Assembly: GCA_021795255.1 (NCBI GenBank) | Contig: JAJYPQ010000091.1 | Span: 1 to 11,566 of the forward strand | Reading direction: 5' to 3' | DNA from: Pseudomonadota bacterium | GTDB taxonomy: Bacteria; Pseudomonadota; Gammaproteobacteria; Acidiferrobacterales; Acidiferrobacteraceae | Length of the DNA: 11,566 bases | Shown here: positions 1-7,985 of the stretch, in pieces | Numbering within the stretch: the stretch's first letter is position 1 | Layout: each line of letters begins with the position of its first letter | Translations under genes and position numbers: made by a program | The notes under the pieces: generated by a model | What the model was told of the DNA's origin: nothing | The model's input: only the letters and a program-made list of their open reading frames with translations | Database searches by the model: none

Positions 1-54
1 TCTGCGGCGGCGGCATAGTTAACACATCCCGCCTAGCTAAGTCTACTTTAAGAG
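1..54. other. Short flank downstream of fabG
   Basis: This is the tail of the window beyond the fabG stop codon. Read on the minus strand it shows no terminator-like hairpin and no recognisable start of another gene. In many proteobacteria acpP follows fabG after a gap of about 100 bp, so acpP could lie just outside the window. Nothing here proves that, and the short stretch beginning ATG CCG CCG does not resemble the start of acyl carrier protein. Confidence 0.5.
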
Positions 55-798
55 TTAATTCATATACATTCCGCCATTGATGTGCAAGGTTGTGCCTGTG
101 ATGTAGGAGGCCTCGGGAGAGGCCAGAAAAGCGACGGCATTGCCCACATCCTCGGCCTTCCCGAGCCGTGCAAGGGGGATCTGTGCGAGAAGGCTCTGGC
201 GCTGGTCATCGCTCAGGGCGCGGGTCATATCGGTGTCAATAAAGCCCGGAGCGATGGCATTGACGGTAATATTGCGGCTACCGACCTCCCGCGCTAGGGC
301 CCGACCAAACCCGATGAGCCCCGCTTTGGCCGCGGCGTAGTTCGTTTGGCCGCTGTTGCCCGTGATCCCCACGACGGAGCTAATGTTGATGATGCGTCCT
401 TTGCGCGCCTTCGTCATACCCCGAAGGCAGCCTTTGGTGAGCTGAAAGGCCCCGGTCAGATTGGTGGCTAAAACGAGGTCCCAGTCCTCGTCGCGTAGCC
501 GCAGAGCCAGGCTATCGCGATTGATAGCGCCATTGTTGACAAGAATGGTCGGCCATTGCTGGCGCTGTTCGAATTCCGCAAGCAGCCGATCAATAGAGGC
601 CCGATTGGATAGATCGAGCTCGAAGGACCAGCCCTTGATCTCATGGGCCGCAAAAAAACTATCGATCGTCTTCAAGCCCACGGCCGAAGTCGCCGTCCCA
701 ACCACAATCGCCCCTTCTTTCGCAAGACAAAGGGCGCAAGCCTGACCAATCCCGCGCGTGGCGCCCGTCACCAGGGCTATTTCGTTGATAAGTTTCAT
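55..798 (-). CDS. fabG: 3-oxoacyl-[acyl-carrier-protein] reductase FabG
   Basis: NADPH-dependent reduction of 3-ketoacyl-ACP to 3-hydroxyacyl-ACP, the first reductive step of each cycle of type II fatty acid synthesis, in the cytosol. The 247-aa protein is a complete classical SDR of normal FabG length. It has the cofactor motif TGATRGIG at residues 11-18, NNGA at 88-91, and the catalytic tetrad Asn113, Ser141, Tyr154 (YAAAK) and Lys158. The C-terminal part has PGFIDTDM and a final NGGMYMN typical of FabG. The start codon is the ATG at 798, which overlaps the fabD stop as ATGA, with a GAGGA Shine-Dalgarno inside the end of fabD, so translation is probably coupled. It is the last gene of the fab operon in view. 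Many SDRs look like FabG, but the operon context makes this assignment firm. Confidence 0.97.
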   Translation of the reverse strand: MKLINEIALVTGATRGIGQACALCLAKEGAIVVGTATSAVGLKTIDSFFAAHEIKGWSFELDLSNRASIDRLLAEFEQRQQWPTILVNNGAINRDSLALRLRDEDWDLVLATNLTGAFQLTKGCLRGMTKARKGRIINISSVVGITGNSGQTNYAAAKAGLIGFGRALAREVGSRNITVNAIAPGFIDTDMTRALSDDQRQSLLAQIPLARLGKAEDVGNAVAFLASPEASYITGTTLHINGGMYMN

Positions 799-1763
799 GC
801 TCGATCCTCAGAAGTGAGCGGGGATTGAATCTCGACCAGGGCCGCACCGAAGTCAGCCGGTTCCCCTAACGTCAAACACGATCTGTCAGTAATGCGTTTA
901 TTGAGCCCTGTGAGAATCTTGCCCGGGCCACATTCGAGGACATATTGGGCGCCTAGCGCGCTTAAACGGGTCACGGTCTCGACCCAGCGCACGGGCGAAA
1001 ATAGCTGATTAATCAAAGCGTTACGAATCTCATTGGGCTGATCTGCGGTCTCTACGCTTCTATTGTGTAGCACCGGGAAAAGTGGCGGTCGAACCGCCAT
1101 CGCCGCGAGATAAGACGCAAGCCGCGCGGCTGCCGGGCGCATCAATTCGCAATGCGAGGGTACGCTCACGGCTAAGAGTATCGCGCGCTTCGCCCCCATT
1201 TTTTTGGCGATCGGTAGCGCCCGCTCAATGGCCGCGCGTGTCCCGGCAATGACCACTTGACCTGGGGCGTTATAATTGGCCGCCGCCAGGACCTCGTTTT
1301 CGGCGCATTCTTCACACAAAACCCGTACGTCAGGGTCCTGGAGGCCCAAGATCGCGGCCATGGCGCCCATCCCTTCCGGGACCGCCTCCTGCATCACTCG
1401 GCCCCGCTCGGCCACGAGACCCACGGCCTTTGCAAAATCCAAGGAACCGGCCGCGACCAGGGCTGCGTATTCGCCCAAACTATGACCTGCGGCGTAGTCC
1501 GGCGCTGGCCCGCCTTGGGCACGCCAGACCCGATAGCAGGCGATATCGGCCGCTAACAACGCCGGCTGGGTCACGGCAGTACGATTCAGCTCCGCTTCAG
1601 GGCCATTCTGAACGAGGGCCCACAAATCGAATCCCAGAACCTCGCTCGCCTCTTTGAACGTCTGCTCGACAAGCGGATGGGCGGCCGCCAGCGCCTTGAG
1701 CATGCCGACAGATTGAGAGCCTTGCCCGGGAAAGACCAACGCGAACGGCTTTTTGTGGCTCAT
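795..1763 (-). CDS. fabD: Malonyl-CoA:ACP transacylase FabD
   Basis: Transfers malonyl from CoA to acyl carrier protein, giving the extender unit for FabH and the elongating ketosynthases. The 322-aa length is close to the roughly 310 aa usual for FabD. The sequence shows FPGQGSQ near residues 11-17 and the nucleophile elbow GHSLGE with Ser95. Arg120 binds the malonyl carboxylate, His204 (VPSH) completes the dyad, and GPG lies at 279-281. All three active-site residues are offset by +3 from the E. coli positions Ser92, Arg117 and His201. The ATG at 1763 lies 20 bp past the fabH stop and has an AAGGA motif about 13 bases upstream, a rather long spacing. It overlaps fabG by 4 bp at its 3' end. 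The last ~20 residues extend slightly past the typical end. Confidence 0.97.
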   Translation of the reverse strand: MSHKKPFALVFPGQGSQSVGMLKALAAAHPLVEQTFKEASEVLGFDLWALVQNGPEAELNRTAVTQPALLAADIACYRVWRAQGGPAPDYAAGHSLGEYAALVAAGSLDFAKAVGLVAERGRVMQEAVPEGMGAMAAILGLQDPDVRVLCEECAENEVLAAANYNAPGQVVIAGTRAAIERALPIAKKMGAKRAILLAVSVPSHCELMRPAAARLASYLAAMAVRPPLFPVLHNRSVETADQPNEIRNALINQLFSPVRWVETVTRLSALGAQYVLECGPGKILTGLNKRITDRSCLTLGEPADFGAALVEIQSPLTSEDRA

Positions 1764-1783
1764 GCGGATTGTCTCGTCCTTAT

Positions 1784-2755
1784 TTAATATTTAAAGAGGA
1801 CCGAACCCCACGTGAAGCCGCCCCCGAAACCTTCCATAAGCACGACATCGCCGCGCTTTATTCGGCCATCGCGTACCGCGACGTCGAGGGCCAAGGGTAT
1901 GGATGCCCCCGATGTATTGCCATGGCGGTCAACAGTGACGACCACTTGCTCCATGGACATGCCGAGACGCTTGGCTGTGGCGTTGATTATACGGATATTG
2001 GCTTGATGCGGGACAAGCCAACGAATATCGGTCTGGCTCAAACCGTTAGCGGCCAGGGTCTCGCCGACCAAGGCATCCAGAGTGGTCACCGCTACGCGAA
2101 AGACCTCGTTGCCGCGCATCGCGATATGCCCGGATGCTGCGGCCAAGACTCGGTCCACGTTGTCCGCGCCGTCCTCGGCCACCGTGAGCAGGTCTTTATA
2201 GACCCCGTCGGCATGGAGATGAGTAGACAGAATTCCCGGTTCAGCGCTGGCGCCAAGGACCACGGCACCGGCACCATCGCCAAACAGGACGCAGGTCGAG
2301 CGGTCTTGCCAATTGACGAGTCGGGACATCGTTTCGGTGCCTACCACGAGAGCGCGTTTTGTATCCCCGGTTTTGATGAATTTCTCTGCAATACTAAGGG
2401 CGTAGATAAATCCGGTGCAGACGGCTTGGACATCGAACGCCGCCGGCCCGTGTATCCCGAGTCGGTCTTGCAAAAGGCAGGCAGTTGATGGGAACACGCG
2501 GTCTGGAGTGGTGGTGGCCACGATCACAAGGTCAATATCTGCCGCGAGGCACCCCGCCGCGTCCAAGGCCCGCCGCGATGCGCGCTCGGCGAGATCACAG
2601 CTGGTTTCGTCGCTGGCCGCGATGTGCCGCTCGCGAATACCGGTGCGAGAGACGATCCATTCATCCGAGGTATCGACCGTGCGGGCCAGTTCGGCGTTGG
2701 TCACGACACGCCGAGGAAGGAATCCTCCGGTGCCCAAGATGCGAGCGAAAGTCAT
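1784..2755 (-). CDS. fabH: 3-oxoacyl-ACP synthase III FabH (KAS III)
   Basis: Condenses acetyl-CoA with malonyl-ACP to start fatty acid synthesis. The 323-aa protein is full length. It has a thiolase fold with the catalytic triad Cys113 (AVCTGF), His250 (VPHQANIRI) and Asn280 (GNTSGASIP), matching E. coli Cys112, His244 and Asn274 with small shifts. The N-terminal [15 protein letters not shown] (residues 30-44) and C-terminal [13 protein letters not shown] are KAS III signatures. The ATG at 2755 overlaps the plsX stop as ATGA, and an AAGGA Shine-Dalgarno sits inside the end of plsX, so coupling with plsX is likely. Its position between plsX and fabD is the standard one. A KAS III paralogue for branched primers cannot be excluded, but the context favours the housekeeping enzyme. 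Confidence 0.97.
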   Translation of the reverse strand: MTFARILGTGGFLPRRVVTNAELARTVDTSDEWIVSRTGIRERHIAASDETSCDLAERASRRALDAAGCLAADIDLVIVATTTPDRVFPSTACLLQDRLGIHGPAAFDVQAVCTGFIYALSIAEKFIKTGDTKRALVVGTETMSRLVNWQDRSTCVLFGDGAGAVVLGASAEPGILSTHLHADGVYKDLLTVAEDGADNVDRVLAAASGHIAMRGNEVFRVAVTTLDALVGETLAANGLSQTDIRWLVPHQANIRIINATAKRLGMSMEQVVVTVDRHGNTSGASIPLALDVAVRDGRIKRGDVVLMEGFGGGFTWGSVLFKY

Positions 2756-3771
2756 GCTAATCCTTGTTGTGGCGATGGTTCGAGCTCGCGACGAATGAGA
2801 TCGGGAATGTTTTGCTGCGCTTCGCGAAGCGCAACCTCCAGGGCATTACCTAGGCTCACGGCATCCGCGCTCCCGTGGCTCTTTACAACCACCCCGTTCA
2901 GTCCTACCAAGGTAGCGCCATTATAACGCCTGGGATCCACGCGTCGACCAAAGGCCCTGAGTACCGGGCGGGCTATAAGGCCGGCCAGCCGCGTCCCGAT
3001 ATGACGTTGAAACTCTTCTTTTATGAAGTGGCGGATCATGCGTGCTAGCCCTTCGCTCGTCTTAAGCGCGATATTGCCAACAAATCCATCACATACGATG
3101 ACGTCGGTTTGGCCCGTATAGATTCCGTCGCCCTCTACATACCCGACGTAATTAAGGCCGGATGCCTGCAGGAGCTGAGCTGCGGCCTTCACGGTCTCGT
3201 TGCCTTTGATGTCTTCAACGCCCACGTTGAGCAGGCCGATGCTGGGCCTAAGCTTACCGTCTACCGCCGCGGCTACGACGCTGCCCATGATCGCAAATTG
3301 CCGCAGCTGTTCGGCGGTGCACTCGACATTCGCTCCCAGATCGAGCAAATGCACATGGCCGCGAACCGTAGGTAGCGCCGAAACAATGGCGGGGCGATCG
3401 ATGCCGGGTAGTGTCTTCAGGATAAAATGGGCCGTCGCCATGAGCGCCCCCGTATTGCCGGCGCTCACGCAAGCCGCCGCCGCCCCGTCGCGCACGAGCG
3501 TGATGGCAACCCGCATGGACGAGTCCCGTTTTCCGCGCAGTGCCTGGGCAGGAGGCTCGTCCATGCGTACGACCTCAGAGGCCGGCATAAGGCGCAAGCG
3601 CTCGCTCAAGATCGCCCCGTGGCGCGTAAGTTCGCTCTGGATGGGTTCCGACTGTCCTACGAGAATCAGCGACGCGTCGGGCTTGGCGCGGAGAAACGCT
3701 AGGGCCGCCGAAACCGTGACGCACGGCCCATGATCACCCCCCATGGCATCGAGGGCGATTGTGATAGTCAC
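2752..3771 (-). CDS. plsX: Phosphate acyltransferase PlsX
   Basis: Converts acyl-ACP and phosphate to acyl phosphate, the acyl donor for PlsY-type glycerol-3-phosphate acylation, and so links fatty acid synthesis to membrane phospholipid. It is a peripheral membrane enzyme in the species studied. The 339-aa protein shows the family hallmarks: DAMGGDHGP at residues 8-16, SAGNTGAL at 103-110, [10 protein letters not shown] at 232-241, and [19 protein letters not shown] at 283-301. The start is a GTG at 3771 preceded by GGAG about 5 bases upstream; the protein then opens directly into the conserved strand before DAMGG, so this start fits. It follows rpmF after 18 bp and overlaps fabH by 4 bp. 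Confidence 0.97.
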   Translation of the reverse strand: MTITIALDAMGGDHGPCVTVSAALAFLRAKPDASLILVGQSEPIQSELTRHGAILSERLRLMPASEVVRMDEPPAQALRGKRDSSMRVAITLVRDGAAAACVSAGNTGALMATAHFILKTLPGIDRPAIVSALPTVRGHVHLLDLGANVECTAEQLRQFAIMGSVVAAAVDGKLRPSIGLLNVGVEDIKGNETVKAAAQLLQASGLNYVGYVEGDGIYTGQTDVIVCDGFVGNIALKTSEGLARMIRHFIKEEFQRHIGTRLAGLIARPVLRAFGRRVDPRRYNGATLVGLNGVVVKSHGSADAVSLGNALEVALREAQQNIPDLIRRELEPSPQQGLA

Positions 3772-3789
3772 TATGGCTCCAGGAACGGC

Positions 3790-3969
3790 CTAGTCGGATT
3801 TGATATCGAGAACCTTGCGGCCTCGATAAAACCCATCAGCGCTCACGTGGTGGCGGCGATGGGTTTCGCCGCTTGTCGGCTCAATGGACAAGGTCGGCTT
3901 AGAAAGGGCGTCATGAGACCGGCGCATGCCGCGCTTAGAAGGGGTTTTACGGCTTTTTTGTACTGCCAT
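3790..3969 (-). CDS. rpmF: 50S ribosomal protein L32
   Basis: Small structural protein of the large ribosomal subunit. I translated this 59-aa frame by hand. It begins [20 protein letters not shown], contains the [20 protein letters not shown] region found in L32, and stops with TAG at 3790-3792. The [12 protein letters not shown] and [14 protein letters not shown] stretches match what I know of E. coli RpmF, and the length is normal. It carries no zinc-ribbon cysteines, as expected for the proteobacterial form. The ATG at 3969 lies 20 bp after the yceD stop, with a GAGGA-like Shine-Dalgarno about 8 bases upstream. The pairing with yceD upstream and plsX downstream is the classic conserved arrangement. 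Confidence 0.97.
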   Translation of the reverse strand: MAVQKSRKTPSKRGMRRSHDALSKPTLSIEPTSGETHRRHHVSADGFYRGRKVLDIKSD

Positions 3970-3989
3970 TTACTTATATCCTCGGTTTC

Positions 3990-4493
3990 CTATTTATCAC
4001 GCAAGCCGCGCTCAAACAAACCCGCAAGCGCCGCAAAGGGATGCGGCGCAGCCGCCTGCTGTGGCTGTGACTCACAATCTTCGAGATGACGTGGCGCCAT
4101 CGGTAGTGCCAACATCAATTCTTCTTCTACGATCTCGCCTACGTCGAGCGGGGCGACATGATACCAAGCGTCCTGGCCCTGCTCTGCTAAGCTCTGCTCG
4201 TCTTCTAAGGACCGAGCCAAGACGATCCGCCATTCGGTCTCGACAGCTGTGGAAAACGGCAATCCACACCGCTGACACACGAGCACAAGCGGCGCCTGAG
4301 CGCTCCCGCTCATAACGACCCGCTTCACTTCGTCTCGACGAAACGTCAGCCGTGCCCGTGCCTTCCCCCTACTACCGGGCGCCACATCCTGCAAACGACC
4401 GAGCGTAGCCAAATCGATCTCGCCTTCCAGCGCGTTCAACTGGTCCGCGAGCCTTCCGGGATCGGCGTATTTTGGCAATGGATCCAAAATCAT
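3990..4493 (-). CDS. yceD: YceD family protein (DUF177)
   Basis: A 167-aa protein of the YceD/DUF177 family, almost always encoded next to rpmF and, in bacteria and plants, reported to be needed for normal 23S rRNA accumulation. Its molecular action is unclear. The sequence has the paired cysteines CQRCG (Cys73, Cys76), the acidic stretch GEIVEEELMLALPMAPRH around 119-136, a further Cys140, and the closing HPFAALAGL motif at 151-159, all aligned in order with E. coli YceD. The ATG at 4493 places LPKYADPGRLAD at the same N-terminal position as in the family. No Shine-Dalgarno is visible before this start, and the promoter lies only 6 bases upstream, so the mRNA is probably leaderless. It is the first gene of the fab operon. 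Confidence 0.93.
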   Translation of the reverse strand: MILDPLPKYADPGRLADQLNALEGEIDLATLGRLQDVAPGSRGKARARLTFRRDEVKRVVMSGSAQAPLVLVCQRCGLPFSTAVETEWRIVLARSLEDEQSLAEQGQDAWYHVAPLDVGEIVEEELMLALPMAPRHLEDCESQPQQAAAPHPFAALAGLFERGLRDK

Positions 4494-4498
4494 GCGCC

Positions 4499-4527
4499 AT
4501 GATATAGAGCGTTCCCTGGCCTGTCAA
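4499..4527 (-). promoter_or_regulatory. Sigma70-type promoter of the yceD-rpmF-plsX-fabHDG operon
   Basis: Read on the minus strand this is TTGACA (4527-4522), a 17-bp spacer, then TATCAT (4504-4499): a perfect -35 and a 5/6 match to the -10 at optimal spacing. The sixth base after the -10 is the A of the yceD ATG (4493), the usual position of a transcription start. That predicts a leaderless or nearly leaderless transcript, consistent with the lack of a Shine-Dalgarno. The match is seen in the sequence; activity is inferred. Confidence 0.75.
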
Positions 4528-4542
4528 AATTGCGGCTTTAGG

Positions 4543-4571
4543 GTGAATGCGAGCAGACAAAGCATTACAAT
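4543..4571 (+). promoter_or_regulatory. Candidate promoter for pycA
   Basis: On the plus strand TACAAT (4566-4571) matches 5 of 6 positions of a -10 hexamer. The -35 at 17-bp spacing is poor (GTGAAT, 3 of 6). A start near 4578 would leave a leader of about 30 nt containing the AGGGAG ribosome binding site (4595-4600), 6 bases before the GTG start of pycA. The weak -35 suggests either an activator or a weak promoter. This is tentative. Confidence 0.35.
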
Positions 4572-4606
4572 AGCGCCCGGCCTTATGGTGCCGCAGGGAG
4601 TGTGGG

Positions 4607-6025
4607 GTGATTAGGAAAATTTTGGTGGCTAATCGGGGCGAGATCGCGGTGCGCATCGTCCGGGCATGCGCTGAGCTCGGCATCGAGTCAGTGGCCGTCT
4701 ATACGGATGCCGACCGGCATGCCCTGCACGTGAAGAAGGCGAGCGAGGCCTACAATCTCGGCCCGGACCCGGTGGGCGGCTACCTCAATGCCCACAGGAT
4801 TGCCTCGGTAGCCCAGAGTGCGGGCTGCGATGCGGTCCACCCCGGTTACGGCTTTTTGTCAGAAAATCCCGAGCTCGCCGAGATCTGTGGCCGTCGCGGA
4901 CTGATTTTTATCGGTCCGTCAGCTGCGGTCATCCGTAAGATGGGTGACAAAACCTTGGCGCGCGAAGCGGCCATAGCGGCTGGCCTTCCGGTGATCCCGG
5001 GGGGCGACGGCAACGTTCCGGACTTGGAGCGGGCGCTGATAGCGGCCCGCGCTATAGGGTATCCGGTCATGCTCAAGGCCACGTCCGGGGGCGGCGGCCG
5101 CGGGATTCGCCGTTGCGATTCGGAAGACGAGCTGCGCCGGCAGTATGACCGCGTGGTCTCCGAGGCGACCAAGGCATTCGGAGCCGCCGAGGTGTTCCTT
5201 GAGAAGTGTGTCGTGAACCCTCGCCATATTGAGGTCCAGATCTTGGGCGACCGTTTCGGTAACGTAGTGCACCTCTTTGAGCGGGATTGTTCGATTCAGA
5301 GACGACACCAAAAGCTTTTGGAGGTAGCGCCCTCCCCGCAATTGACCGAAGACCAGCGAACTGAGGTATGCGGGCTTGCGGTACGTGCCGCCCAGGCCGT
5401 GGGTTACGAAAACGCCGGCACGGTCGAGTTTCTGTTCGATCAGCAGCAGCGCTTTTACTTTATGGAAATGAATACGCGCCTCCAGGTCGAGCACACCGTG
5501 ACCGAGCAAATTACTGGCGTCGATATCGTGCAAGAACAGATTTTGATCGCGAGCGGCCAACCCCTGTCCTTAAGCCAAGCCGATATCCACCGCCGCGGGT
5601 TTGCTATCCAGTTTCGCATCAACGCGGAGGATCCCAAGAACGATTTCCTTCCCAATTTTGGTCGCATCACCCGCTACTATTCCCCAGGCGGACCCGGGGT
5701 TCGTACCGATGCTGCCATTTACACGGGCTATGAATTCCCCCCCTACTACGACTCCATGTGCGCCAAGCTCACGATTTGGGCGCTCACCTGGGAAAAGGCC
5801 CTCGCCCGGGGTCGGCGCGCGCTTTTGGATATGGGTGTCTCGGGCGTGAAAACTACCATTCCGTACCATCTCGAGATTCTAAAAACTGCTGATTTTAGGA
5901 GCGGGCTTTTTAATACCGCCTTCGTGGAGGATCATCCGGAACTGATTAACTACTCCGCTCGCCGTCCGACCGCGCACCTAGCGGCGGCCATCGCAGCGGC
6001 TATTGCAGCTCACCACGGTTTGTAG
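4607..6025 (+). CDS. pycA: Pyruvate carboxylase subunit A (biotin carboxylase)
   Basis: ATP-dependent carboxylation of biotin by bicarbonate, the first half-reaction of the two-subunit pyruvate carboxylase. The 472-aa protein is a complete biotin carboxylase. The N-terminal domain begins with ILVANRGEIAVRIVRA (residues 5-20), followed by an ATP-grasp domain. Lys115, Lys157, the glycine loop GGGGRGIR (161-168), His207, His234-Gln-Lys236, Glu274, Glu287, Arg291-Leu-Gln-Val-Glu295 and Arg337 correspond to the ATP, bicarbonate and biotin residues of E. coli AccC. The C-terminal end (HPEL, then an alanine-rich tail IAAAIAAHHGL) and overall similarity match Pseudomonas PycA better than AccC as I recall them. 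The GTG start is supported by AGGGAG 6 bases upstream. The neighbouring pycB encodes the carboxyltransferase. A role as AccC of acetyl-CoA carboxylase is possible but less likely without accB beside it. Confidence 0.92.
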   Translation: MIRKILVANRGEIAVRIVRACAELGIESVAVYTDADRHALHVKKASEAYNLGPDPVGGYLNAHRIASVAQSAGCDAVHPGYGFLSENPELAEICGRRGLIFIGPSAAVIRKMGDKTLAREAAIAAGLPVIPGGDGNVPDLERALIAARAIGYPVMLKATSGGGGRGIRRCDSEDELRRQYDRVVSEATKAFGAAEVFLEKCVVNPRHIEVQILGDRFGNVVHLFERDCSIQRRHQKLLEVAPSPQLTEDQRTEVCGLAVRAAQAVGYENAGTVEFLFDQQQRFYFMEMNTRLQVEHTVTEQITGVDIVQEQILIASGQPLSLSQADIHRRGFAIQFRINAEDPKNDFLPNFGRITRYYSPGGPGVRTDAAIYTGYEFPPYYDSMCAKLTIWALTWEKALARGRRALLDMGVSGVKTTIPYHLEILKTADFRSGLFNTAFVEDHPELINYSARRPTAHLAAAIAAAIAAHHGL

Positions 6026-6064
6026 CGAGCCGGCTGTCGCTCAGAGCGGACTTGGGTCCTTTGT

Positions 6065-6094
6065 CCCCGGGAGGACGCCCGGTCGGGCGCGGGG
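6065..6094 (+). other. GC-rich hairpin in the pycA-pycB gap
   Basis: The 103-bp gap between pycA and pycB holds a strong potential stem-loop. The outer arms are CCCCG (6065-6069) and CGGGG (6090-6094); the inner arms are CGCCC (6076-6080) and GGGCG (6085-6089) around a GGTC loop. A 6-nt bulge lies on the 5' side. The sequence after it is TATACT followed by mixed bases, not a T-run, so it is not a clear intrinsic terminator. It could stabilise or separate the pycA message. TATACT (6095-6100) resembles a -10 box but I see no matching -35. Confidence 0.4.
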
Positions 6095-6128
6095 TATACT
6101 GTCGTCTCTTTCAGAAAGGTAGGAAACT

Positions 6129-7979
6129 GTGCCAAAAACGCGCGTGCAAATTACGGACGTGATTTTGCGGGATGCTCACCAATCGCTCATTGCGACCCGG
6201 ATGCGTACCGAAGACATGTTGCCGGCGTGCCCCGACCTCGATGCGGTTGGATACTGGTCTCTTGAGGCTTGGGGTGGTGCGACATTTGATGCCTGCCTCA
6301 GATTCCTGAAGGAGGATCCTTGGGAGCGGCTGCGTCTGCTTAAGGCGGCGCTGCCACGGACCCGCCTGCAGATGCTGTTGCGGGGCCAGAATCTTCTTGG
6401 TTATCGTCACTACTCCGATGACGTGGTGCGAGCCTTTGTGGCTCGGGCCGCAGTAAACGGGGTCGATGTCTTTCGTATTTTTGACGCCATGAACGATATG
6501 CGCAATTTACGCGTGGCGATCGAGGCGGTGCTGGCCAATGGTAAACACGCCGAGGGGACCATCTGCTACACCACGAGCCCCGCGCATAGCATCCCGGTCT
6601 TCGTGGACATGGCGCGCGAGTTGGAACAAATGGGTTGTCAGACGATCGCCATTAAGGATATGGCCGGCCTCTTGACGCCCTCCAAAACGGCCTCTCTGGT
6701 GAAGGCCTTGGTGAAGACTGTCAAGGTGCCGCTGCACCTTCATTCCCACTCGACGTCGGGTCTTGCGGCGATGTGTCACTGGAAGGCCATCGAGAGCGGC
6801 TGCTATTTGATCGACACTGCCCTCTCCGCCTTTGGCGATGGCACGAGTCATCCCCCGACCGAGAGTTTGGTCGTAGCGTTACGCGGCACTCCCCACGACA
6901 CCGGTCTTGATATCGAACGACTTGAGCGAGTGAACGCCTATTTCCGGGACATACGCAAGCGCTATCACCAATTTGAAAGCGATCACACCGGCGTCGACAG
7001 CCGTGTGCACGTGAACCAAGTTCCGGGCGGCATGATCTCGAATCTGGCCAACCAGCTCAAGGAACAGGGTGCGCTCGACCGCATGGACGAGGTTCTTTTG
7101 GAGATCCCCCGCGTCCGGGCCGACCTTGGCTATCCTCCGCTCGTGACCCCCACCTCGCAAATCGTTGGCACGCAGGCCGTGTTCAACGTATTAACGGGGC
7201 AGCGGTATAAGAACATCACCAATGAAGTGAAGTTATACCTCCAGGGTCGCTACGGCACCCCTCCTGGCAAGGTGGACGAGCAGGTCCGACGCCTCGCGAT
7301 CGGCAATCAGCCGGTCATTACCTATCGTCCCGCAGACGACATCAAGCCCGAAATGGATCGTCTTCGGGCGGAGATTGGGGTGCTCGCAAAAAGCGAGGAA
7401 GACGTCCTGACCTATGCCATGTTCCCGGAGATCGGGCGCCTCTTCTTAGAGGAACGGGCGGCCGGGACGTTGACCCCAGAGGAGCTCTTGCCGCCCCAAG
7501 AAGCGCAATCAGCGCCCTGTTATCTGGCCCCCACCGACTTCAACGTCACGATGCACGGCGAGACCTATAACATCAAGATCCGCGGCGCCGGGCACAAGAA
7601 TGAAGAGCGCCGCCCCTTCTATGTGTATGTCGACGGCATGCCGGAAGAAATTATGGTGGAAACGATGGAGATCGTCCCTACCGAAGGTACGGCGGAGACG
7701 CGCCCTGTGGCAGTCGAGAGGGGTGATGCGGTGTCTAAGGGCTCGCGGCGCCCTAAAGCCCGTAAGGCTGGCGATGTCACAAGCGCCATGCCGGGCACAG
7801 TGGTCGACGTTCTGGTGACGGTGGGTCAGGTCTTGAAGGCCGGGGACCCGGTTTTGGTCATAGAGGCCATGAAGATGGAAAATGAGGTCCCGGCCCCAGT
7901 GAAAGGGACGGTGAAGGCGGTGCATGTGAAGAAGGGAGATAGCGTCAACCCAGACGAAGCCTTAGTTGAGATCGGATAG
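6129..7979 (+). CDS. pycB: Pyruvate carboxylase subunit B (carboxyltransferase plus biotin carrier)
   Basis: Transfers carboxyl from carboxybiotin to pyruvate, making oxaloacetate for the TCA cycle and gluconeogenesis. The 616-aa protein has three parts. The carboxyltransferase TIM barrel (about 7-290) has RDAHQS (metal ligand Asp15), RGQNLLGYRHY (85-95), the lysine expected to be carbamylated in IKDMAG (Lys176), and metal ligands His205 and His207. The PYC/OADA domain (about 290-510) has VNQVPGGMISNLANQ and YPPLVTPTSQIVGTQA. After a charged linker, a biotinyl domain (about 548-616) carries the biotin site EAMKME at Lys582. The start is a GTG with an AGG motif 5 bases upstream. OadA of sodium-pumping oxaloacetate decarboxylase is similar, but the partner pycA and the absence of oadB/oadG here favour pyruvate carboxylase. 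yceF follows after 6 bp. Confidence 0.92.
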   Translation: MPKTRVQITDVILRDAHQSLIATRMRTEDMLPACPDLDAVGYWSLEAWGGATFDACLRFLKEDPWERLRLLKAALPRTRLQMLLRGQNLLGYRHYSDDVVRAFVARAAVNGVDVFRIFDAMNDMRNLRVAIEAVLANGKHAEGTICYTTSPAHSIPVFVDMARELEQMGCQTIAIKDMAGLLTPSKTASLVKALVKTVKVPLHLHSHSTSGLAAMCHWKAIESGCYLIDTALSAFGDGTSHPPTESLVVALRGTPHDTGLDIERLERVNAYFRDIRKRYHQFESDHTGVDSRVHVNQVPGGMISNLANQLKEQGALDRMDEVLLEIPRVRADLGYPPLVTPTSQIVGTQAVFNVLTGQRYKNITNEVKLYLQGRYGTPPGKVDEQVRRLAIGNQPVITYRPADDIKPEMDRLRAEIGVLAKSEEDVLTYAMFPEIGRLFLEERAAGTLTPEELLPPQEAQSAPCYLAPTDFNVTMHGETYNIKIRGAGHKNEERRPFYVYVDGMPEEIMVETMEIVPTEGTAETRPVAVERGDAVSKGSRRPKARKAGDVTSAMPGTVVDVLVTVGQVLKAGDPVLVIEAMKMENEVPAPVKGTVKAVHVKKGDSVNPDEALVEIG

Positions 7980-7985
7980 GTCGTA

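Noticed and set aside
1769..2488. A 239-codon open frame on the plus strand opposite fabH
   Set aside because: It lies wholly antisense to a complete, motif-verified fabH. It has no family resemblance or ribosome binding site, and long antisense frames are expected in GC-rich genes.
3200..3733. A 177-codon plus-strand frame opposite plsX
   Set aside because: It is antisense to intact plsX, with low-complexity composition rich in Ser, Arg and Ala. It is a shadow frame.
4491..4500. The decamer CATGCGCCAT occurs at the yceD start and again at 10449-10458 at the tnpB-remnant start
   Set aside because: The flanks do not match and both copies encode unrelated starts, so a chance repeat is the simplest reading.
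4372..4683. A 103-codon minus-strand frame spanning the yceD start, the divergent spacer and the start of pycA
   Set aside because: It overlaps two well-supported genes and the promoter, and has no recognisable protein features.
6729..6761. HSHSTSG in PycB instead of the HSHDTSG/HTHDTSG often seen in pyruvate carboxylases
   Set aside because: Both metal-binding histidines are present, and related OadA proteins also lack the Asp, so this is normal family variation rather than an inactive enzyme.
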